Origin: an uncultured Clostridia bacterium
GTDB taxonomy: Bacteria; Bacillota; Clostridia; TANB77; CAG-508
Length of the DNA stretch: 14,205 nucleotides
Assembly (NCBI GenBank): GCA_947595555.1
Contig: CANQES010000028.1
Span: forward strand, 1-14,205
Direction of reading: 5' to 3'
Of the stretch, positions 7,821 to 14,152 are shown one piece after another. The position numbers and the translations under genes were made by a program. Positions within the stretch are counted from its first letter, which is position 1, and every line of letters begins with the position of its first letter. The notes below the pieces were generated by a model that saw only the letters and a list, made by a program, of their open reading frames with translations, did no database searches and was not told the DNA's origin.

Positions 7821-10226
7821 ATGTATAGATCACATGAAAAAGCATCCAAAAGTGATGTATTTGAATTTGGACTCAAACTAAATGGAATAATAGATAGTAT
7901 AGATGCTAATAATATGAATACATTTCTAGAGAGTATAAGAGAAATTAATAAGTTAATAAATAGTATTGAACAAACAGACAAATATCAAGAATGTTTAGAT
8001 GTATTAATGACAACATTAGAGCATGAATATGTTATAGATACAGAACCAGAAATAAACTATAGCCAAGCTTTAAATTATAATAAAACAATGACTGCTGAAG
8101 AAAAAGCTAATTATTTAGTACAAAATTTAAGAATGGTGTTGGGAGAACAACTAAAATTAAAAATTGTGACTTCCTCTTCTCCTCATGACATATTAAAAGC
8201 ACCACTAAAACAAGAAAATTACCGCATAAAAAGTGAAAATTTTAGAGGTGAAGGAAAAGCTTTAGTAGACCTCCTAATGAGAATACATGGTGAAAAAGAA
8301 GGAATAAACTTTAGAGATTGCAAAATTTCTGATATTAGTAATTTATTAAATAAAAAAGCTAACTCACATGAATTTTCTATTGCAACTATAGACGGTAAGA
8401 AATATATTATTGATCTTTCCTACAGACAATTCTTCACCTTAACAAATAGTGATGTAAAAGAAGGTAGTATTCATATTAATCCAATACTAATGATGTTGCA
8501 AGATTCTACGAAAAGAAGTATGTCTGAACAAATGCTAAAATACGGATTTATTGAAGCAACTCCAGAAAATTTAAAAAATTATGTTGAAGGTATCATAGCA
8601 GTTTCTTTAGACAAAAATATAACGAGTCAAGAAATATTACCAATAGAAATTTATGAAAAATATTTAAGTCAAGAAAAAATAACAACTGCTAATCATCCAA
8701 CTAAAAGCACAGAGCAACAAAAATTTATATGTGATAGTAATCCATATATTAAAAGTAATTTTGATGATGAATATAATATAAATATGTCAGCCGAAGAAAT
8801 ATTAACTGGCATTGTTCAAAAAGAACGAAGACATTTAATGAAGCAATATGATTTATTTCAGGAGGGATTAGCTGGAGAATGTGAGGGATCAACTAAAAGA
8901 ATAATGTTAGATTGCACATCAAAAGGATTTGATGCCTTATTTCTAGCTCCTGGATATTATCTTCCTAAAATTACTAAAGTTGTAAATGGAAGATCTAAGA
9001 ATTTGAAAGTAGAGGGACATAATTGTACATTTGTGGATATACATGGGAAAAATTATATTATAGATTGTACATATAGGCAATTTTTTTGTGATGATGGCAA
9101 AGAACATTGTGGAAAATATATGTTAACAGATAAAAAAAGACAAACTGTTGCAGAACAGATATTGAAATATGGTTGGATTGAAGCAACTCCAGAAAATATT
9201 AAGTCATATATGGATGGATTTAAAATGGCTCAAATGAAAAGTTTTGAAGATACTGGCATTTCTCCTGAGGAATATATTAATAAATTAGTTGTTCATCGTG
9301 AATTTCCAATAAAGATGGCTGGATATAATAATGAAAAAGAAGATATTTCTTTAGAACAGGCAATGAAAGAATTTGAAGAACGAAATGGGAAATTAGAAGA
9401 AGAAGTTGATTTAACAATTAATTCTCAAATTGATAATTATTTAATGGATAACCCACAAATTTCTACAGATGAATTTAGTGTGTTCATAGATGACTTACTT
9501 GGTAGTATTGGAGAAAAATTTGCAGATGATATTAGCATAAAAGATACTAAAACAAGAATTAATGAGTTTAATAAAAGAATATATACCATTAAAGAACATC
9601 CTAAGTTCCAACAAATAACTTCATATGATGAAGTTGGTGGAGATTTATACGGAAGAGTTTTAGAGTTTTTAAAAACAGAACAAGATCCCACAGGAACACA
9701 ATATAGACCTTCACAAGACATAAAACAAGCTATGAATAAATCAGATTTAGAAAATAAAGATTATGATATTAGAATAAAGTATTTAAATCATCTTATTAAC
9801 AGATATAATATTCCAGAATCTATTTCTTATAATTTTATGGTTACTTATGAAAACTTTTGCGATAATCCCAATAATACTATGACATTGGATTTTCATAGAA
9901 TGAATATGAATGTTGCACCAATTATGACTAGAATTTTATTTGAGTTGGGATATACAGTAAATTTTGATGATTTATTAAAAGGTGGGCAAATAAGTGCAGA
10001 GAAAATTCCTTTGGTAATGGAAGAAGATAGGAAAGTTAAAACAGGAATGCAATTTGGAAAAGAAAGTATTGGTGTATATCACGATCCATGTTTTTCATCA
10101 GATGTTTTTAAAAGAATTGAACAATATGAAAAAAATATTAAAGATTTAGATAAATATTTTAGAAAAAAAGTAGGAATGCCGGAAGTTAAGCATTATGATG
10201 AATTTGGTATGGAAATTGAGGAATAA
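7821..10226 (+). CDS. Large module 2 protein with two papain/transglutaminase-like domains
   Basis: 801 residues, no signal peptide or membrane segment. Two related domains are visible. Domain B (about 345-475) has Cys354 in AGECEGSTKR, His400 in EGHNCTFVDI and Asp415 in YIIDCTYRQFF. This Cys-His-Asp order, with a His strand followed 15 residues later by the Asp strand, is that of papain-like or transglutaminase-like cysteine enzymes. Domain A (about 140-270) has the same frame, with His183 (SHEFSIATI), Asp198 (YIIDLSYRQFF) and the shared tail KYGFIEATPENLKNY, but Gly145 (RGEGKA) replaces the Cys, so it should be inactive. Residues about 500-640 are helical; 640-801 form an unidentified domain ending in VKHYDEFGMEIEE. 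It may be a protease, deamidase or similar effector; no delivery signal is seen. GGGAGG (7804-7809) serves the ATG, and the small partner follows at 10260. Confidence 0.75.
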   Translation: MYRSHEKASKSDVFEFGLKLNGIIDSIDANNMNTFLESIREINKLINSIEQTDKYQECLDVLMTTLEHEYVIDTEPEINYSQALNYNKTMTAEEKANYLVQNLRMVLGEQLKLKIVTSSSPHDILKAPLKQENYRIKSENFRGEGKALVDLLMRIHGEKEGINFRDCKISDISNLLNKKANSHEFSIATIDGKKYIIDLSYRQFFTLTNSDVKEGSIHINPILMMLQDSTKRSMSEQMLKYGFIEATPENLKNYVEGIIAVSLDKNITSQEILPIEIYEKYLSQEKITTANHPTKSTEQQKFICDSNPYIKSNFDDEYNINMSAEEILTGIVQKERRHLMKQYDLFQEGLAGECEGSTKRIMLDCTSKGFDALFLAPGYYLPKITKVVNGRSKNLKVEGHNCTFVDIHGKNYIIDCTYRQFFCDDGKEHCGKYMLTDKKRQTVAEQILKYGWIEATPENIKSYMDGFKMAQMKSFEDTGISPEEYINKLVVHREFPIKMAGYNNEKEDISLEQAMKEFEERNGKLEEEVDLTINSQIDNYLMDNPQISTDEFSVFIDDLLGSIGEKFADDISIKDTKTRINEFNKRIYTIKEHPKFQQITSYDEVGGDLYGRVLEFLKTEQDPTGTQYRPSQDIKQAMNKSDLENKDYDIRIKYLNHLINRYNIPESISYNFMVTYENFCDNPNNTMTLDFHRMNMNVAPIMTRILFELGYTVNFDDLLKGGQISAEKIPLVMEEDRKVKTGMQFGKESIGVYHDPCFSSDVFKRIEQYEKNIKDLDKYFRKKVGMPEVKHYDEFGMEIEE

Positions 10227-10259
10227 ATTTAAAATTAGTAATGAAGGGAATTAGATACT

Positions 10260-10718
10260 ATGGTAGATGTAGAATATGCAAATGCTTTTTATGAAGTATT
10301 AAACATATTAGAATATGTTGATATAACTGATTATGAAAAAATTCCATCAGATTTAATCCAAACATTTCGAACATATGCAAATTGGAATTGGAATTTTAAA
10401 TATGATGTTAGTAAAACTCTTGATGAGCAAAATGTTTCTATGATATCTAAAGCGATAATTGCAAATATATTTAAAAATTATTGGGCTACGCCATATCAAA
10501 AAGAAAGAATTGAAACAAAAGAAAGATATGACAGACAAAAAGCTGAAGAAGAAAAGAGAGCTAAATATAATCCAGATGACATATTTAATAAAAGAAATAA
10601 AGTAAATATTGAACAGAAAATGGAAGAAACTACGACTAATTTACCTATAGAAGTAAAAAAAGAGAAATTTTTTGAAAAAATTATTAGTTTTTTCAAGAAG
10701 ATATTTCATATAAATTAA
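10260..10718 (+). CDS. Small module partner with KYNPDDIF motif and amphipathic tail
   Basis: 152 residues, soluble and charged. A helical body has KYDVSKTLDEQNVSMISKAI and FKNYW. A KYNPDDIFNKRNK motif (about residues 101-113) is followed by an acidic linker and the C-terminal helix KKEKFFEKIISFFKKIFH, with Phe/Ile on one side and Lys on the other. This layout matches 7017-7460, and the last 44 or so residues match the severed tail at 7651-7785 closely. The tail looks like a membrane-surface or partner-binding helix. The gene lies 33 bp downstream of the 801-residue gene and is probably co-transcribed with it; AAGGGA (10244-10249) precedes the ATG. I recognise no named family. Confidence 0.75.
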   Translation: MVDVEYANAFYEVLNILEYVDITDYEKIPSDLIQTFRTYANWNWNFKYDVSKTLDEQNVSMISKAIIANIFKNYWATPYQKERIETKERYDRQKAEEEKRAKYNPDDIFNKRNKVNIEQKMEETTTNLPIEVKKEKFFEKIISFFKKIFHIN

Positions 10719-10731
10719 GGAGAATATTTCT

Positions 10732-10810
10732 ATGGATAGAGACGAAAAAATAAAAGAACTAAAAAACAATATTACAACAAGCACAAGTAAAAGATGAACA
10801 ATTAGAGTAA
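10732..10810 (+). pseudogene. Short frameshifted coiled-coil ORF remnant
   Basis: A good AAGGAG (10717-10722) overlaps the previous stop and precedes an ATG at 10732. The frame reads MDRDEKIKELKNN and soon stops, at a TGA. If one A of the run at 10761-10766 is ignored, it continues as KKTILQQAQVKDEQLE to a TAA at 10810, a more natural heptad-like sequence. I read it as a degraded tiny gene or the start of a longer lost one. Confidence 0.4.
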
Positions 10811-10857
10811 TATAATAAAAACAAAATAAAGAAGAATGCTGAAACAATAGGCTTTTT

Positions 10858-10886
10858 TTGACTTTTTCCCTAAAAAATGCTATAAT
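10858..10886 (+). promoter_or_regulatory. Strong SigA-type promoter
   Basis: TTGACT (10858-10863) and TATAAT (10881-10886) are separated by exactly 17 bp. It drives the split gene beginning at the ATG at 10912. This is the best promoter match in the window and marks a new transcription unit after the module 2 pair. Confidence 0.75.
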
Positions 10887-10911
10887 TAAAGTGTGGTTAG
10901 GATGGATTGAC

Positions 10912-11487
10912 ATGGCAAATATAACAAAAAAAGATAAGGAATATTTGAATGAAATTACCGAATTAACACCTGAAAATTTTGCAATGATAAATAGTATGTT
11001 TGAAAAGGGAATTCCAACTAGACAAATATACTCTAATTTGTCAGATTCCATAAAATGAGATTCTAAAATATTAGATTTATGCATAAAAAACATAAATCAA
11101 TCAGGGTTAAAAGCTACTTTAAAACTTATAACAGAAACAACAAATCTTAGCGAAGATGATTTTTTAAAAATGGCAAACAAATATCATCCAGGATTAGTTG
11201 CAAGTTATGCTATAAAATATAAATTAGGAACAGACAAACTAATTGAACTTATGCTAGATAATGAAGAAACAAAACATGATGATGCAAGACAAGCTTTTTT
11301 AAAGCAAATGCAAAAGGCTTCTGATAAAAAATCGCAAGGTGTTGATTATAAATCTAAAATAGATAGTTTTAGAAAAACCTTACAAAGAGACCAAAATGGT
11401 AATACTATTAGAATAAATAATAATATGGCTATACAGCAAAGTGAAGGTCGAAGAGCAAAATCAAAAGGAATGGGTATGGGAAGATAA
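10912..11487 (+). pseudogene. Small gene of unknown function interrupted by an in-frame TGA
   Basis: The frame starting at the ATG at 10912 (AGGA at 10899-10902) stops at TGA 11056-11058 after NLSDSIK, then continues in the same frame without another stop to the TAA at 11487, for 191 codons in all. The continuation starts DSKILDLCIKNINQ and includes NKYHPGLVASYAIKYKLG and the C-terminal GRRAKSKGMGMGR. Because the frame is uninterrupted for 143 codons after the TGA, a single substitution (for example CGA, AGA or GGA to TGA) in a once intact gene is likely. Internal translation from the ATG at 11170 is possible but lacks a clear ribosome binding site. No family is recognised; the basic Gly/Met tail may bind nucleic acid or a partner, which is speculation. 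Confidence 0.65.
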
Positions 11488-11536
11488 ACTACATTCCTTT
11501 TTAAATTTCTTCTTTTCTTGATTTCAAAGTATTTCC

Positions 11537-11565
11537 TTGTGTTTCTTATAGAAAAATGTTAAAAT
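11537..11565 (+). promoter_or_regulatory. Promoter-like sequence before uvrB fragment 2
   Basis: TTGTGT (11537-11542) and TAAAAT (11560-11565) are spaced by 17 bp, 12 bp upstream of the second uvrB fragment. No intact gene follows directly, so it may be a relic or may feed the DUF1016 gene at 11827. Confidence 0.35.
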
Positions 11566-11577
11566 ATAAAAGTAAAA

Positions 11578-11658
11578 AAAACACTAGCAGGACAATTATA
11601 TAGTGAATTCAAAGAGTTCTTCCCAGAGAACAATGTAGAATACTTTGTTTCATATTAT
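11578..11658 (+). pseudogene. uvrB internal fragment 2
   Basis: Translation gives KTLAGQLYSEFKEFF then PENNVEYFVSYY, the same segment of excinuclease subunit B as the second half of fragment 1. The left border lies in an A-run (11574-11581) and the right border at TCATATTAT, after which the sequence is unrelated. Against fragment 1 (7567-7643) there are six differences in about 80 bases, five of them synonymous third positions and one Lys/Glu change. The 338 bases between 11488 and the DUF1016 gene hold this fragment, a promoter-like site, an inverted repeat and a direct repeat copy, but no gene. Confidence 0.87.
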
Positions 11659-11702
11659 ATCAGCTAAAAGAAATGCCATTATTTAGCTACTTTTAGCCCT
11701 CT

Positions 11703-11766
11703 TTTAGTTTTATTTAGTTTAGCAAAAAATGATCAAATAATGCTAAAAAAACTAAATAAAACTAAA
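11703..11766. repeat. 18-bp perfect inverted repeat with phased TTAG motifs
   Basis: TTTAGTTTTATTTAGTTT (11703-11720) is the exact complement of AAACTAAATAAAACTAAA (11749-11766), with 28 bases between; AGC (11721-11723) and GCT (11742-11744) could extend the stem with bulged A residues. TTAG motifs recur with their G at 11686, 11696, 11707, 11717 and 11722, about one helical turn apart for the first four, and mirrored CTAA motifs occur at 11743, 11752 and 11762. It sits 60 bp upstream of the DUF1016 gene and could be a terminator, an operator array or a mobile-element end. Confidence 0.7.
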
Positions 11767-11775
11767 CGAACAAAA

Positions 11776-11800
11776 AAAGTTTATGAACCAATTCGTGTAA
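11776..11800 (+). repeat. Direct repeat, left copy (flanks the nuclease/protease module)
   Basis: A 25-bp sequence beginning AAAGTTTATGAACCAA matches 13982-14006 at 22 of 25 positions in the same orientation. The two copies bracket the DUF1016 gene and the protease-like gene. They could be the direct repeats of an inserted module, or a duplicated piece of uvrB upstream DNA. Confidence 0.55.
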
Positions 11801-11826
11801 GTATAAAATAAGAGAGGAGAGAGCAA

Positions 11827-12853
11827 ATGTCAAATGATTTATCATTGATTGATAAGAATATAAATCCTATTTTTGAAGAGATTAGAACTTTAATAAATAA
11901 TAGTAGGAATAGAGTATATAGTGTAGTAAATACAGAAATGCTTAACTTATATTGGAATATAGGAAAAGTTATAATGGAAATTCAACAAGGAAATGTGAGA
12001 GCAAGTTATGGAGATGCTGTTTTACAAAAACTATCAGAAAAACTTACAAATGAATTTGGAAGAGGTTTTTCAGTTGATAATCTAGAAAAAATGAGAAAAT
12101 TTTATATTGCATATCCAAATTCCGAAACATTGTCTCGGAAATTTAAGTTGGTCACATTATTTAGAACTAATCAAAATAGACGAAGAAAATAAAAGAAAAT
12201 TTTATTTAAATGAATGTATTAATTCTAAATGGAGTGTTAGAGAACTACAAAGGCAAAGAGATTCACTATTATATGAAAGATTAATATTATCACAAAATAA
12301 AGAAAAAGTATTAGAATTAGCTGAAAAGGGACAGATATTAAAAACAGGAAAAGATTTAGTAAAAGACCCTTTTGTACTTGAATTCCTAGATATTAAAGAA
12401 AATACGTCATATTTAGAAAGTGACTTAGAAAAGAATATATTAGAACATTTGAAAGAATTTCTACTAGAACTAGGTAAAGGATTTAGTTTTGTAGGAAATC
12501 AAGTAAGATTAACACTAGAAGAAGATCATTTCTACCCTGATTTAGTTTTCTATAATAGATTAGTAAAATGTTTTGTAATAATAGATTTAAAGATAGGAAA
12601 AATAACACATCAAGATATAGGGCAAATGCAAATGTATGTTAATTATTATGACAGAGAAATAAAAAATAATGATGAAAAACCTACCGTTGGAATATTATTG
12701 AGCACTAATAAAAATAAGACTGTTGTTAAGTATACTTTACCGGAAAACAATGAGACTATATTTGCATCAGAATACAAACTACATCTACCTACTGAAGAAG
12801 AATTGATTGAAGCAATAGAAGAAGAAAAAAAGAATCTAGAATTAAATAAATAA
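11827..12853 (+). pseudogene. DUF1016 (YhcG-like) PD-(D/E)XK nuclease, frameshifted
   Basis: The frame from the ATG at 11827 (GAGGAG at 11814-11819) encodes the DUF1016 N-terminal domain: YSVVNTEMLNLYWNIGKVI, SYGDAVLQKLSEKL and GFSVDNLEKMRKFY. At the AAA of 12139-12141 one extra A breaks it. In the second frame the protein resumes as NLSWSHYLELIKI and continues to 12853 with WSVRELQRQ and the nuclease core, where PD at 12536-12541 and VIIDLK at 12575-12592 supply the D...D-x-K residues, then GQMQMYVNYYD. Restored length is 342 residues, normal for the family. The catalytic half is undamaged, so the break is recent or a sequencing error. DUF1016 proteins belong to the PD-(D/E)XK superfamily and are often found near restriction-modification and other accessory genes; the exact role is unclear. 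The next gene follows within 22 bp. Confidence 0.88.
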
Positions 12854-12875
12854 ATATAAGATATTGGAGAGAAAA

Positions 12876-13934
12876 ATGCATAAGTTTGAAAGCACTACAA
12901 ATGTAATAATACAAGATGCGGAAAGTGTAATAGATAACAAAAAAAGCAAAGAATTAGAATATAATCAAACATATAGTGTTTATATTCCGAATCCTGAGGA
13001 ACAAATTGCTATAAAAAAATCAACATTGAAAAAAATAAAAACAGAATGCAAAAGAGCAAAAAATAATAAATTTCCTTGGTCAGAAATATTTTTATCAATT
13101 TCATCATTATGCCTAGGTGCTTTTTTAGGAGCTATAACATCAAAAATAACATATGGGTTAAATCTCTTAAGTGTGTTATATTACAATATTGCACCAACTA
13201 TAGGTATTGGATTTTTAGTTGCATACTTTTTTTATAGAAAAAGAGAAAACGAAAATATAATTAATTTGGCAACAAAAATTGAAGAATATTTATCAGAAAT
13301 AGATGATAATATAAATGGTTTTTTGGAATTACATACTTCAATAGAAAATAAACCAACAGATAAAACAGTAAATATAAAGTTTGATAAAACAATTTTAACA
13401 GACAATAAATTAGGAAATTTAGATTTGGTTGCAATACCTTTGGCAGGCATATTAAATGAATTAAGTGAAAAGGGAATACATGTATTTTATAGAACTGTAG
13501 ATCCAAATATAGTACCTAGTGAAAAACAAATTAATGAGTTATCAGCTATGGAGGATATAACATTTATTGGATATCCAAGTGGTTTATACGATACTATAAA
13601 TAAAATACCTATTTTAAGACAAGGAATTACTGCAACGCCAATATGGAATGATTTTCAAGGAAAAGAGAATTTCTTAATTGATGCAGGAGTTTTTCCTGGT
13701 TCTAGTGGAAGTCCTGTTTTTATATATAACCATGGTTCATATCCTACCAAAGACGGAATTGCTATAGGAAGTCGACTTTTATTTGTAGGAGTTATTTCCA
13801 AAACATTACAAATTAAAGATGCTATGAATAATTATTTAAATTTAGGCATGGTTATTAATAGTAAATCAATATTTAGAGAATTAGATAAATTTATACAAAG
13901 GAAAAAGCAGGATAATAATACAAAGGCAAATTAA
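12876..13934 (+). CDS. Two-membrane-segment protein fused to part of a trypsin-like protease
   Basis: 352 residues from the ATG at 12876, served by GGAGAG (12866-12871); the TTG at 12864 overlaps that site and is unlikely. Residues 1-68 are cytoplasmic and charged (IPNPEEQIAIKKSTLKKIK). Two hydrophobic segments follow (about 70-90 and 104-122), then a helical linker to about 147. From about 149 the sequence is trypsin-like: Asp183 in NLDLVAIPLA, FIGYPSGLYD, and GSSGSPVF with Ser277 as the likely nucleophile. The usual T-x-x-H segment before the Asp is not visible; His153 (FLELHTS), 30 residues ahead of Asp183, is the only candidate and is poorly placed. The N-terminal membrane module seems to replace the first strands of the protease, so activity is doubtful. 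It may work with the upstream DUF1016 gene, since the two are 22 bp apart. Confidence 0.7.
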   Translation: MHKFESTTNVIIQDAESVIDNKKSKELEYNQTYSVYIPNPEEQIAIKKSTLKKIKTECKRAKNNKFPWSEIFLSISSLCLGAFLGAITSKITYGLNLLSVLYYNIAPTIGIGFLVAYFFYRKRENENIINLATKIEEYLSEIDDNINGFLELHTSIENKPTDKTVNIKFDKTILTDNKLGNLDLVAIPLAGILNELSEKGIHVFYRTVDPNIVPSEKQINELSAMEDITFIGYPSGLYDTINKIPILRQGITATPIWNDFQGKENFLIDAGVFPGSSGSPVFIYNHGSYPTKDGIAIGSRLLFVGVISKTLQIKDAMNNYLNLGMVINSKSIFRELDKFIQRKKQDNNTKAN

Positions 13935-13950
13935 TAAAAGTTATATTAGT

Positions 13951-13966
13951 AAATTTAATTAAATTT
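13951..13966. terminator. AT-only palindrome after the protease-like gene
   Basis: AAATTTAATTAAATTT is a perfect palindrome 16 bases after the TAA, loosely extended by TTATA and TATAA outside. It might form a weak bidirectional terminator, but its stem has no GC pair and there is no separate T-run, so it may only reflect base composition. Confidence 0.3.
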
Positions 13967-13981
13967 ATATAAGATTATAAT

Positions 13982-14006
13982 AAAGTTTATGACCCAAGTC
14001 GTATAA
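13982..14006 (+). repeat. Direct repeat, right copy (before uvrB)
   Basis: Matches 11776-11800 at 22 of 25 positions (A/C, T/G and G/A at the three differing sites). It lies just after TATAAT at 13976-13981, a possible -10 element for uvrB with no good -35, so it would fall at the start of the uvrB leader. The position on both sides of the nuclease/protease module makes it a candidate module boundary. Confidence 0.55.
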
Positions 14007-14093
14007 TTGGTAATTATGTTTACAAAAATCATAAAAAAAGCGAACAAATTACACGAATTTTTAGGCTGATAGTTGTCGTTTTTTTGGGTCATA
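13988..14093. repeat. 106-bp segment closed by 10-bp perfect inverted repeats
   Basis: TATGACCCAA (13988-13997) and TTGGGTCATA (14084-14093) are exact complements. Inside are an ATAATT-GGT-AATTAT hairpin and a CGAACAA...TTGTCG pairing followed by seven T (14079-14085), which could act as an intrinsic terminator. It may be a folded leader of uvrB, a terminator of the upstream unit, or a tiny miniature element. Confidence 0.45.
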
Positions 14094-14103
14094 GCACTGC
14101 ATA

Positions 14104-14138
14104 CTGACACTGTAACGGCTAAAGCCTAACAGTCTCAG
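14104..14138 (+). promoter_or_regulatory. Stable hairpin next to the uvrB ribosome binding site
   Basis: CTGACACTGT (14104-14113) pairs with ACAGTCTCAG (14129-14138) with one mismatch, and an inner GGC-TAAA-GCC stem-loop fills the top. It is clearly richer in GC than its surroundings and ends two bases before AAAGGAGG (14141-14148). With no T-run after it, a role as a 5' UTR element (stability or translation control) fits better than termination. Confidence 0.5.
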
Positions 14139-14152
14139 CAAAAGGAGGAAAA

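Noticed and set aside
11056..11058. TGA read as tryptophan (altered genetic code)
   Set aside because: The long genes in the window use TGG for Trp and contain no in-frame TGA, so a recoded TGA genome is not supported.
10353..11093. Minus-strand open frames opposite the second small partner and the following region
   Set aside because: They are hydrophobic shadows of Lys-rich sequence, and the strong promoter at 10858 points the other way.
11683..11766. CRISPR array
   Set aside because: Repeats are only four to ten bases, about 10 bp apart, with no spacers or cas genes.
13232..13506. Minus-strand open frames opposite the protease-like gene
   Set aside because: They overlap a gene with clear trypsin-like motifs and have no start signals.
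13988..14138. tRNA or other known structured RNA gene
   Set aside because: No cloverleaf with a T-loop motif, anticodon arm or acceptor end could be drawn; only hairpins are seen.
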